This document shows positions 6,401-12,859 of a DNA stretch of 14,778 nt, piece by piece. The position numbers were made by a program, and so were the translations under genes. The notes under the pieces are model-generated. The model saw nothing but the letters and a program-made list of their open reading frames with translations, was not told the DNA's origin and did not search any database. Source of the stretch: Bordetella parapertussis (GTDB taxonomy: Bacteria; Pseudomonadota; Gammaproteobacteria; Burkholderiales; Burkholderiaceae_A); assembly GCA_945901825.1 (NCBI GenBank), contig CAMDMC010000035.1, positions 1-14,778 on the forward strand, read 5' to 3'. Each line of letters starts with the position of its first letter. The first letter of the stretch is position 1.

Positions 6401-8445
6401 GCCTGATTTTCTAACGAGGCTCGCTCATCGTCATTTAGAGCACGGCCCAGCGCGGCCTCTTCGGTGGAAACAAGATCGTCAGCGAGGGGGCGGCCCGCAA
6501 TATGTCTGCCGTCCCGGGTAAAGACCTGAAGGTCAATGGCCTGGTCGCTAAGTTCACCCAGGTATAAATTAACGTTCTGATAGCCCTCGGGAATAACAGC
6601 CAGAGGGGAAAGCGACGTTCCCGACAGTCGAATGGCTTCGTCGGCAAAAAAATTGTTGTCCAGAGTCTCCGTGCCACTGGCGCTCTTAAGCTGCCCAATG
6701 GCTGGCGTTGTCTCACTCGCAAAGTGGTCGCCCGTTTCATCAATTTGGGCATTGGCCCCACTGGGGTTGAACTGGTTTTCAATAACGCGGAACCGACTGG
6801 CAGCGGCCACCTGTTCAGCATCGTTTAACACCAAGGACATACCGGCCGCAGGCCGATTGGTGGCGGTAAGTAACAAAACCTCGCCATCGGTGGGATTGCC
6901 TGAAAAATCAATTTGCAGGCCGTTAATCTGCAGAGACTTTACGCCCGAGACCATCTCACCTGAATCAAGGTCTTTGGCAGTCCACAGCCCCTGATTGACC
7001 TGATTCTCGATACGTCCATCCGTGCTGGTGCTGCTAATTTCAAATGAGAAGGCACCAAAGACGGTGCTCGAGACCAGAAGGTCGTTACCGGCACCGGAGG
7101 CCACCTGCACCTGGCGGCCGAAAGGGCCATCTAAAGACGATCCATTTCCACCCTGTAGGAATGACTTCACACTGGCTACGACACTTTCAAGCTCCATGGA
7201 GGTGCCCAGAATGGGGCGTCCTTCGGCATCCAGCTGGCCATCAAACAAAGTGAACGACCGGCTATTGCCGTTTAGTGTCACGGCAATCTGATCACCGGTT
7301 TTAAAGTTTCCGGTAAGGGTAAGGTCGTTGATTTGTCCGGCGTTTGCATCAAAGGCAAGCTCAATAGGGCTTGCCTTGTAAGCATCAAGGTCGACAAGCC
7401 GTGGGCCAAGCCTTGCGTTCGTAGCCCCCTGCGAGGACTGAAGCTGAAAGACGGGGTCAATACGGAAGAGGTCCAGCCCATCATTGCCGGCAAGGTCAAT
7501 GCCCTCACGATGAATCTCATTCAGTTCTTTGGCCGTTGCCTTGGCAAGAAAGTCAAGGTCAGTCATGGTGGTTGAAAGCACCCGCTGACGAAAATTAATT
7601 AGACCGGCCATACTTCCACCTGCAATGCCATTCACGGTCTCTGGGGTTTTGGAATAGGCATCCAACACCATGTCCACCTTTCCAGGCTCGGTTTCACTAA
7701 AAACAGCCGACAAGGTCCGCGTGCCTTCGGCGTTCACAATTTGCCCGCGCGCCAAGGTGCTGCTGATGCTTACAGTGACCTCACCGTTCATGGCTTCGGC
7801 TGTTCGAATTTTTGCAAGCTCAGCCATTTTCTTAAGAACAGTGTCCCGCTCGTCAAGAAGTGCAGGCGGTTGCCGGTCGAGGTAACGCGTTTTACGCAGC
7901 TGTAGATTAACCGTATTCAACTGCTCAGCAAGCTGATTAAGCTCGTTAATATCGCTTTTAAGACGCTCTTGGGTCTCTTCGTTCACCAACTCAAGCTGGC
8001 CATTAAGCTCACCAAATCGTGCAGCCAAGCCCTCGGCCTTGCTTAAAAACTGCGTGCGAAGAACCAGCGACGAGGCGTCTGAAGAGAGCTGACGGGTGGC
8101 ATCAAAAAACTCTTCAAAAGCTGACAGTAGGCTAACGTTCTCGTTACCTAAAATATTCACCACCCGGTTGGCGTACTCCACCATGGGCCCTTGGGTTTCC
8201 AGTTCGGCGGTTGCATTGCGTAGGCTGTCTTCTATAAACGCGTCATACAGCCTGCGAACTCCTGTTACGTTGACACCGGTTCCAATAAACGACGTTCCAT
8301 AGTCGCGCGGGCTGTTTTCAATCAATCCCACTTCTTGTTTGGAATAGCCCTCGGTGCCGACGTTGGCAATGTTGTTTGAGACTGTACCCAAGGCCCTCTG
8401 ATAGGCCGAGACCGCGGTACTGGCAATAGTGACGAGATCACTCAT
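3448..8445 (-). CDS. flgK: Giant hook-filament junction protein FlgK (HAP1)
   Basis: FlgK joins the hook to the filament. The N-terminal D0/D1 part (about 1-330) is canonical, with SNNIANVGTEGYSKQ at residues 23-37, ALLDERD, and GGSMAGLINFR. The C-terminal part (about 1560-1665) is also canonical, with NALRIAAVQ, SIAERALEVV, GVSLDEEAADLIRYQQAYQA and a final LLFDAIIQVR. At 1665 residues it is about three times the usual 450-650, because about 1,100 residues are inserted into the outer domain. The insert holds repeated modules: GxGExQ boxes at about 842, 1053 and 1321, and DGSL boxes at about 933, 1011, 1245 and 1385. The frame is open throughout, so it is not a fusion of decayed genes. No clear ribosome site precedes the ATG, and a small hairpin (8446-8457) abuts it. 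It follows flgJ by 54 bases. Confidence 0.95.
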   Translation of the reverse strand: MSDLVTIASTAVSAYQRALGTVSNNIANVGTEGYSKQEVGLIENSPRDYGTSFIGTGVNVTGVRRLYDAFIEDSLRNATAELETQGPMVEYANRVVNILGNENVSLLSAFEEFFDATRQLSSDASSLVLRTQFLSKAEGLAARFGELNGQLELVNEETQERLKSDINELNQLAEQLNTVNLQLRKTRYLDRQPPALLDERDTVLKKMAELAKIRTAEAMNGEVTVSISSTLARGQIVNAEGTRTLSAVFSETEPGKVDMVLDAYSKTPETVNGIAGGSMAGLINFRQRVLSTTMTDLDFLAKATAKELNEIHREGIDLAGNDGLDLFRIDPVFQLQSSQGATNARLGPRLVDLDAYKASPIELAFDANAGQINDLTLTGNFKTGDQIAVTLNGNSRSFTLFDGQLDAEGRPILGTSMELESVVASVKSFLQGGNGSSLDGPFGRQVQVASGAGNDLLVSSTVFGAFSFEISSTSTDGRIENQVNQGLWTAKDLDSGEMVSGVKSLQINGLQIDFSGNPTDGEVLLLTATNRPAAGMSLVLNDAEQVAAASRFRVIENQFNPSGANAQIDETGDHFASETTPAIGQLKSASGTETLDNNFFADEAIRLSGTSLSPLAVIPEGYQNVNLYLGELSDQAIDLQVFTRDGRHIAGRPLADDLVSTEEAALGRALNDDERASLENQAGINFLSSSRLAGANFYDGASYSTQYLNAQDPQAYRGMEVFYGVKAAVEEIEQLNKDHVVGSVDRLAASISSGAIPTSSVALGQTLFSHADLVLNGVELYGLRVEDVDGEARMVMSGLDDNLVLRETVIGESLSLVEGTTDAYALEPSHLMAWLRAQPGWGSGETQTIRFSAPQADGTLTTVLSTAERRISFSDASAAGTLTIDLPPVSTLSASIEVTAGMKAADIARRVEQAFREAGYLEEAEGRRIQSTDEGSLILGFGLTEDDPIVEVNTDTTGLSAQVRETRALMSVETEVEAGWSELRTAQAVADSITAHPFIADFAGRSVEVQDDGSLVIQMALADDDLDRVQFDLGTTGIETNVVKAPGSVGRLGQGEEQQLRFSGASEDGSFYIAGRLVDVASGDSAATVTGKVFDALHTTSGNFVFSESEAGTSTTLNLNGSIFVPSFVGDTDIIADLVITLAGSMTAAEVARHVKEELETHLGGSDTISVVTADGVDAEEATRPWITLEVDDQGRLSWQVVSVERKAFEPTFTVGGDANVEILSTTVTPRYIDEFPGRRVSLNDDGSLTVRFPAQEGDVDTLGITEVLPPGPSEPGDGSGVAVDVDITNFRGLQVALATVFDATGQAIGERFDLTQTPLGLGEEQRLYFGTADASGEIEIAGIKVAIEAGDSGEQVAAKVRQALIENFGSSALASDRAEYVLNGDGSLSVKSALLAGDVRNLEISDAGGTGVSLRSETTAYLPSGENFQSEIRLGLGQRGLSTDLANLGFRTGVYLSGEIKEDLLVFATGQDDGLGFKLGATWKEGSRNAIDTLRAEPFDVVFTSPSQFQILDRNTGTIVAERQYDAAMGIQYRGLTLTLSSAPVAGDRFAVDGNQDGIGNNSNALRIAAVQNRPFLGGTVGQTLADVYGQTVTKVGNASFQASIAERALEVVRDQAVQARDQVSGVSLDEEAADLIRYQQAYQASAKVLQTASLLFDAIIQVR
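4171..5928 (-). repeat. Degenerate protein-repeat array inside FlgK
   Basis: This covers FlgK residues about 840-1425. Several diverged modules share a G-x-G-E-x-Q-x-(I/L)-x-F entry box (near 842, 1053, 1321). They also share a helix of the type GDSAATVTGKVFDAL, TAAEVARHVKEEL or GDSGEQVAAKVRQAL, and a D-x-G-S-L box followed by alternating hydrophobics (near 933, 1011, 1245, 1385). Three copies end in TG plus a short strand. The alternating strand-helix-strand pattern resembles the beta-rich outer domains of flagellar axial proteins. The repeats are visible at protein level but not as near-identical DNA, so the expansion is old or fast-diverging. Confidence 0.65.
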
Positions 8446-8457
8446 GGCTTAATAGCC
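8446..8457 (-). other. Mini-hairpin directly before the flgK start codon
   Basis: The minus strand reads GGCT-ATTA-AGCC immediately before the ATG. It occupies the place where a Shine-Dalgarno would lie, and no AGGAG-like sequence is present in the preceding 25 bases. This suggests weak or coupled translation initiation of flgK. It could be chance, as the stem is only four base pairs. Confidence 0.35.
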
Positions 8458-8499
8458 AGTTTTTGCGCATGGGTTGGTGAGGTGCAAGTCCTTCGCGCC

Positions 8500-9054
8500 T
8501 TAGCGCAAGGGACGGGCCACCGTTCCTTCCCTTTCCAGCGGTTTAAGGGGCTTGGCCAAAGGCAGGTTCGGCGCAACGGCGTCTTGGGCCGGCAGACCAA
8601 AAGAAGGCGCCTTCTCAAGCGGAATCATAGGGCTGCGATTTGTGTCTGCCCGCGCAAACCCCTGTTCCTTCTGCTCGCGTTCTCGACGAGCAAGCATGTC
8701 TGCGGCAGCCTGCTGCTGCTTTTCCATGTGACCAACTAACATATCGGAAATACCTACAGCACCGCGCTTAGCCATTTGCAATGCCACCTCGCGGTCAAAC
8801 ATTTCTTCATAGGTTTGAATGGCGGCCGAATCAACCAGCTCGTCTTTGCCCACCGAGGCACGCATGCTCTTAAGCATTTCTTGCAGGAACAAAGCCTCAA
8901 ACTGCTCGGCTGCCGCACGCAGGGCCTTTTTCTGACCATCAGACTGTGAGGGGTCTGTGCCTTGTGTGCCGTCGGCAGACGGCCCTGACTTTTGTCGGGC
9001 CATGGCCTTAAGGCTTTCAAACTTCGAAAAATCTAAAGTCGACTGAATTTCCAT
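8500..9054 (-). CDS. flgJ: Rod-binding FlgJ without a peptidoglycan hydrolase domain
   Basis: FlgJ helps assemble the rod in the periplasm. In enterobacteria it is a two-domain protein with a C-terminal glucosaminidase. Here the product is only 184 residues. Residues about 44-110 form the rod-binding domain (KALRAAAEQFEALFLQEMLK, TYEEMFDREVALQMAKRG, GISDMLVGHM). After that comes a charged helix rich in Gln and Arg, then a Pro-rich tail, and no hydrolase domain. This single-domain form is known in several bacterial groups that use a separate hydrolase. AAGG lies nine bases before the ATG. The gene follows flgI by 39 bases and precedes flgK by 54, as in the standard flgIJKL order. Confidence 0.93.
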   Translation of the reverse strand: MEIQSTLDFSKFESLKAMARQKSGPSADGTQGTDPSQSDGQKKALRAAAEQFEALFLQEMLKSMRASVGKDELVDSAAIQTYEEMFDREVALQMAKRGAVGISDMLVGHMEKQQQAAADMLARREREQKEQGFARADTNRSPMIPLEKAPSFGLPAQDAVAPNLPLAKPLKPLEREGTVARPLR

Positions 9055-9093
9055 AGTGTCTTACCTTTAACGTCGCTTGTATTTGCTGAATCC

Positions 9094-10314
9094 TTAGATG
9101 ACCACAAGCTCAGCACGCAGGCTGCCCGAGCTTTTAAGGGCCTCAAGAATGGCAATAAGGGCAGAAGGGGTCGCACCCACCTGGTTCACCGCGTCTACAA
9201 TCTGACGCAGATCAACCCCAGGCTGAAAAAGGAACATAGGGTTCTTATCTTCTTGCACTGCAACGTCCGCGTTCTGCACCTCGGCTGTCTCACCCCCAGC
9301 AAGGGCGGCAGGCTGGCTCACCTCGTTTGTGGCGGCGATCATCACAGAGATGGTTCCGTGTGAAACTGCGGCAGCGGTCACTTTTACGTTTCGGCTAATC
9401 ACTACCGTTCCGGTGCGCGAGTTCACAATGACTCGCGCCGGCGGCTCACCTGGCGTGACATCAAGATTTTCAATTTCGCTCATAAAGGCAACCCGCTGGC
9501 TTGTATTTGCAGGACTTCGAATAGCAATGGATGTCGCATCAATAGCCTGGGCGGTGCCATCGCCGAAAGTCTTATTAATGGCATTTACAATTCCGTTCGT
9601 GGTTGAAAAATCCGATGCATGCACGTTCATAACCAAGAACTCGGCACTCTCAAAGGGTGTGGGAACCGTGCGCTCAACAATGGCGCCGTTAGGAATACGG
9701 GCGGCTGTTGGTACACCAAGCGTTACGCGCGAGGCAGCAGCCTCTTCACGCACACCTGTCGCTGTTAAAGGACCTTGCGCAAGGGCATAGACCTGCCCAT
9801 CCACACCCCGAAGGCTTGTAAGAATAAGGTTGCCACCACGCAGGCTCTTGGCCTTACCAATGGCTGACACGTTGACATCAATACGCTGGCCGGGCTTTGC
9901 AAACGCAGGAAGCTCAGCCGTAACAAAAACAGCGGCAACGTTATCCACGTCCACGATAGCCGCTATGGCCTTTTGCTTTGCAAAGGAGTCGACGCTCTCG
10001 TCTCGAGAGTTTGTTATTGCGCCAAGGCGCTTCAGAAGTTCGGTCACGGTGGAAGACGTAACGTTTGCCGAACCCTTGTCTCCCGTTCCCTCAAGGCCAA
10101 CAACCAAGCCGTAGCCTATTAGTTGATTCGACCTGCTGCTTGCCAAGGAGGCTAAGTCTTTAACTCGATCTGCATAAGCAGGCGGGGAGATAAGAATAAT
10201 GAGAATAGCAAGAACCCAAGCGATGCCGACAACCCACCGAGCCTTAAGACTGAAATCTGTTGTCATAAGCACATCACTTAGATGTTGCTTAAATGCCTGG
10301 AGTTCTTGTCGCAT
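9094..10314 (-). CDS. flgI: Flagellar P-ring protein FlgI precursor
   Basis: FlgI forms the periplasmic P-ring around the distal rod. The mature part begins DRVKDLASLASSRSNQLIG and runs YGLVVGLEGTGDKGS, KAIAAIVDVDNVAAVFVTAE and LPAFAKPGQRIDVNVSAIG. Its C-terminus reads QIVDAVNQVGATPSALIAIL, then LRAELVVI. All of these are canonical. A Sec signal with a hydrophobic core at about 27-42 ends at AYA (46-48). The presequence is long, 48 residues against about 20 in enterobacteria. Starting instead at Met17 (10266) would give a 32-residue signal, but AAGGGT seven bases before the first ATG favours the longer form. It follows flgH by 65 bases; no promoter is evident there. Confidence 0.96.
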   Translation of the reverse strand: MRQELQAFKQHLSDVLMTTDFSLKARWVVGIAWVLAILIILISPPAYADRVKDLASLASSRSNQLIGYGLVVGLEGTGDKGSANVTSSTVTELLKRLGAITNSRDESVDSFAKQKAIAAIVDVDNVAAVFVTAELPAFAKPGQRIDVNVSAIGKAKSLRGGNLILTSLRGVDGQVYALAQGPLTATGVREEAAASRVTLGVPTAARIPNGAIVERTVPTPFESAEFLVMNVHASDFSTTNGIVNAINKTFGDGTAQAIDATSIAIRSPANTSQRVAFMSEIENLDVTPGEPPARVIVNSRTGTVVISRNVKVTAAAVSHGTISVMIAATNEVSQPAALAGGETAEVQNADVAVQEDKNPMFLFQPGVDLRQIVDAVNQVGATPSALIAILEALKSSGSLRAELVVI

Positions 10315-10379
10315 GGTGTACCCTTGGTGAGGAATGCTTGGTAGAAGCTCTTACAAAGTTATTTTGAGACGTGGGCGCC

Positions 10380-11054
10380 TTAGAAAGGCCAAATTTTCAT
10401 TAAGAAGCCTGAGCCCCAAGGAACTTTGCTAGCGTTTTCCATATCGCCTGAGCCTGTGTAGGAAATCTGAGCATTTGCTAGGCGTTCAGAGCGAATGGTT
10501 GACTCAGACGTAATGTCATCGGGCCGCGCAATTCCAGCTACTCGAATTTTTTCTGCGCCCTGTGAAAATTCAATTTGCTTTTCGCCGCGCAGAATCAAGT
10601 TGCCATTCGAAAGCACTTGAGTAACAGTCGCCGCAACTGCAGCTTTCAGTTCCGCACCGTGTGAGGTGTTCGCTTCAGAATCGGTACTGTGTGTTGTCCC
10701 ATTCAATGGGAGTCCATCAAAAACACCCGGCAGTAGCGGTTGAACTGACGGCATCACGTTGTTACTTGTGGTTCTTTCCATATTATTCGATCGTTTGTTT
10801 GACCCGCTTGGAGCCTCGATAACAATGACTGTCACGATGTCCCCAATTTTGAAGTCTCGCCTACGGTCAAACCAATTTCCTAATCGACCGGTTTGATAAA
10901 TAGACCCTGTAGCCGCAACCGGCGGAGGTTCGGGAATTTGAACGATCGGCGCAAATTCCGCGTCAGCCAGTTTGGGTTTGTTCGAGGCACAGGCCACTAA
11001 AGTTGTCGCAGCAAGCACCGATAAACCAATTCGGGAAGCTCTGTAAACCATCAT
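10380..11054 (-). CDS. flgH: Flagellar L-ring lipoprotein FlgH precursor
   Basis: FlgH forms the outer-membrane L-ring. The product has 224 residues. A lipoprotein signal peptide ends in the lipobox LVAC with Cys22 as the acylated residue. The mature part holds GSIYQTGRLGNWFDRRRDFK and IGDIVTVIVIEAPSGSNK, then the region from NGNLILRGEKQIEF to the end: IRVAGIARPDDI, ISYTGSGDMENASKVPWGSG and FLMKIWPF. This is a complete FlgH. AAAGG lies seven bases before the first of two adjacent ATG codons, so the first is chosen. Only 19 bases separate it from the flgG stop, which implies co-transcription with flgG. Confidence 0.96.
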   Translation of the reverse strand: MMVYRASRIGLSVLAATTLVACASNKPKLADAEFAPIVQIPEPPPVAATGSIYQTGRLGNWFDRRRDFKIGDIVTVIVIEAPSGSNKRSNNMERTTSNNVMPSVQPLLPGVFDGLPLNGTTHSTDSEANTSHGAELKAAVAATVTQVLSNGNLILRGEKQIEFSQGAEKIRVAGIARPDDITSESTIRSERLANAQISYTGSGDMENASKVPWGSGFLMKIWPF

Positions 11055-11073
11055 TTTTAAGCCTTTAAAAAAA

Positions 11074-11859
11074 TTACAGGTTGTTGTTAAGGAAGCGCAG
11101 CATGCCGTCGGTGGCCGAAATGGTCTTGGAGTTCACCTCGTAGGCCCGCTGGGTTTCAATCATGTTCACCATCTCTTCCACCACGTTCACGTTGGAGGCT
11201 TCCAACATGCCTTGGCGTAAAAAGCCAATGCCTTCAACGCCGGGAACGAGAACAACCGGGGCGCCGCTGGCTGCGGTTTCTTTGTATAGGTTTTGACCCA
11301 TCGGCTGAAGGCCTGCTGGGTTAATAAAGCGTGCCAGGTTAATCTGGCCAAGGGCCACCTGGCCACCACCAGCAACAAGTTCGGCCGTTACCGTGCCATC
11401 GCGGCCAATGCTAATAGAAGCAGCGTTGTCGGGAATGACAAGGGCAGGGTCAAGCAGGTCGCCATGTCCTGTTACAACCTGCCCTGCGGCATTGATTTTG
11501 AAGGCGCCGTCACGTGTGTAGGCAATGGTTCCATCGGCCTGGGTGATCTGCATGAAGCCCGGGCCGTCAATGGCAATGTCCAAGGCATTTTCGGTGTTAA
11601 TCATGTTGCCCTGGGCATGAATCTTCTCAGTGGTCAGAATGCGTGTACCCGTACCCACCATAAGACCCGTAGGTGTCAAGGTATCGGCACCCGTGGCACC
11701 CCCTGGCTGACGAATATTTTGGTAAAGAAGGTCTTCGAAGTTAGCCCGGTCGCGCTTAAAACCGGTGGTGTTCACGTTAGCTAGGTTGTTTGAGATAACG
11801 CTCATGCGCTTTTGCTGAGCGTCGAGTCCTGTCTTAGCAATCCATAAAGAGGCGTCCAT
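11074..11859 (-). CDS. flgG: Distal rod protein FlgG
   Basis: FlgG builds the distal rod, the longest part of the axial shaft. At 261 residues it is standard length. The N-terminal rod-protein motif reads SNNLANVNTTGFKRDRANFE, followed by DLLYQNIRQPGG. The body has IDGPGFMQI and AYTRDGAFKINAAGQVVTG. The C-terminus reads EASNVNVVEEMVNMIETQRA, YEVNSKTISATDGMLRFLN. TAAGGA lies seven bases before the ATG. Unlike its neighbours it follows a 169-base gap. That gap holds a sigma-54-like promoter (11912-11927) and a palindrome (11945-11964), so flgG probably has its own transcription start. Confidence 0.97.
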   Translation of the reverse strand: MDASLWIAKTGLDAQQKRMSVISNNLANVNTTGFKRDRANFEDLLYQNIRQPGGATGADTLTPTGLMVGTGTRILTTEKIHAQGNMINTENALDIAIDGPGFMQITQADGTIAYTRDGAFKINAAGQVVTGHGDLLDPALVIPDNAASISIGRDGTVTAELVAGGGQVALGQINLARFINPAGLQPMGQNLYKETAASGAPVVLVPGVEGIGFLRQGMLEASNVNVVEEMVNMIETQRAYEVNSKTISATDGMLRFLNNNL

Positions 11860-11911
11860 GCAGCATTCCTTAGAAATGGGGAAGTCTTACAACTTCGTTC
11901 AAGGAATACTA

Positions 11912-11927
11912 AGCAAGATATCTGCCA
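11912..11927 (-). promoter_or_regulatory. Sigma-54 (RpoN) type promoter before flgG
   Basis: The minus strand reads TGGCAGATATCTTGCT. The -24 element TGGCA and the -12 element TTGCT have the exact consensus spacing (TGGCAC-G-N4-TTGCW); two positions between the core boxes differ. The start site would fall near 11900, leaving a leader of about 41 bases to the flgG ATG. RpoN control of rod and ring genes is well known in polarly flagellated proteobacteria. The call rests on one match, but in the longest non-coding gap of the window. Confidence 0.65.
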
Positions 11928-11944
11928 ACTAGCCTGGGGTTCAA

Positions 11945-11964
11945 AGCGGCAAGGGCTTGCCGCT
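11945..11964 (-). other. Perfect palindrome between flgF and flgG, with a repeated half-site
   Basis: On the plus strand AGCGGCAAG (11945-11953) and CTTGCCGCT (11956-11964) are exact inverted repeats, nine base pairs around a two-base centre. The arm TTGCCGCT occurs again at 11973-11980, so either copy can pair with the single opposite arm. It lies 18 bases upstream of the sigma-54-like promoter. It could be an activator (enhancer-binding protein) site, a terminator of the flgE-flgF transcript (only three Ts follow), or a processing hairpin. Confidence 0.6.
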
Positions 11965-12028
11965 ACTTACAATTGCCGCTCTCTACAAATGTTTGTCACA
12001 AGCAGGCTTAAATACGACCCCTAGAACG

Positions 12029-12796
12029 CTAGGCCCGCATCATGGATGCGCCGGACTCGTCAATTTCCTTAGCGGTCTTAATGAATTTAATGCTTTGCTC
12101 AAACGAACGACTCTCGTCGATGAGCTTAACAAGGGCCATAACAGGGTTCACATTGCTTCCCTCAAGCGCTCCCGAAGTCACACGAACGGGTCGGGGGCCC
12201 GACTGAAAGTCACCAGGCACACGCTGTTCATTAACAAATGCTTCAAACAAACCGTCTTCTCGGCGAACCAAGTAGGTATCACTGGCATCACGCAGCATAA
12301 GCTGACCTATCTGCACCTCGGGCGCTACACCTACAATATTGGGGTCCTTGGCAAAAACGGCGCCTGTCTTGGTGATGTTGATATCAAAACCAGGAGGCAC
12401 AGCAATGGGTCCGCCGTTTTCATTCAGAACAACATGGCCTTGCCCGTTTTCAAGCACACCCTCAAGGCTTACGCGAAGGTCGCCTCGACGTGTAAAAGCG
12501 GTCTCGCCATCGGGTGCGCGCACACCAAATACACCCTGTTCATCCAGAGCTATATCGGTGCTTCGACCCGTCACCATAAGGGCACCCGGGGTGAGCAAAA
12601 TACGCTCATGCTTTTCAAGCTGCGGCGAGATACGAGTGTCATAACCCATGCCCTCGGTTTTATTGGCCTGCATGGCCGCCTCCCAGCTCTTCTTAAAGCC
12701 CACCACATTGACGTTGGCCAATTCGTTTGTAAACACATGACGAATGGGGCGGCGCTCGTTAATGGAGTTTAAAGAGGTATAAGCAAAGCGGTCCAT
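12029..12796 (-). CDS. flgF: Proximal rod protein FlgF
   Basis: FlgF forms part of the proximal rod. The product has 255 residues, close to the usual 250. The N-terminus holds a rod motif slightly off the norm (NELANVNVVGFKKSWEAAMQ; most relatives have NNLANxxTxGFK). The middle contains DIALDEQGVFGV and AFTRRGDLRVSLEGVLENG. The C-terminus reads GALEGSNVNPVMALVKLIDE, SRSFEQSIKFIKTAKEIDES, as expected for FlgF rather than FlgG. AGGA lies eight bases upstream of the ATG. It follows flgE by 59 bases and ends 169 bases before flgG. Confidence 0.95.
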   Translation of the reverse strand: MDRFAYTSLNSINERRPIRHVFTNELANVNVVGFKKSWEAAMQANKTEGMGYDTRISPQLEKHERILLTPGALMVTGRSTDIALDEQGVFGVRAPDGETAFTRRGDLRVSLEGVLENGQGHVVLNENGGPIAVPPGFDINITKTGAVFAKDPNIVGVAPEVQIGQLMLRDASDTYLVRREDGLFEAFVNEQRVPGDFQSGPRPVRVTSGALEGSNVNPVMALVKLIDESRSFEQSIKFIKTAKEIDESGASMMRA

Positions 12797-12838
12797 GATC
12801 TACGTCCTATCTCGCCTACCGGTCTTTTTCTCAACAGA

Positions 12839-12859
12839 CTAAAAGCTCTCAGCTATTAG
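12839..12859 (-). other. Short hairpin over the flgE stop codon
   Basis: The minus strand reads CTAA-T-AGCT-GAG-AGCT-T-TTAG, eight pairs with one mismatch around a three-base loop, including the flgE stop. It is A/U rich and has no following T run beyond those in the stem. It could trim or slow the transcript between hook and rod genes, or be chance. Confidence 0.3.

Noticed and set aside
3448..8445. FlgK as an artefact of a fused adhesin gene or a frameshift join
   Set aside because: Canonical FlgK sequence is present at both ends in one open frame, with no stop or start signals inside and even composition, so a single gene is the simplest reading.
9329..9790. Plus-strand reading frame of 153 codons opposite flgI
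   Set aside because: It is antisense to canonical FlgI sequence, with no domain signal.
11985..11996. Short palindrome ACAAA-TG-TTTGT upstream of flgG
   Set aside because: Five-base arms in A/T-rich sequence are too likely by chance to call an operator on their own.
11957..12772. Plus-strand reading frame of 271 codons opposite flgF
   Set aside because: It lies almost wholly antisense to a clear flgF, has no recognisable domain, and its composition is that of a shadow frame.
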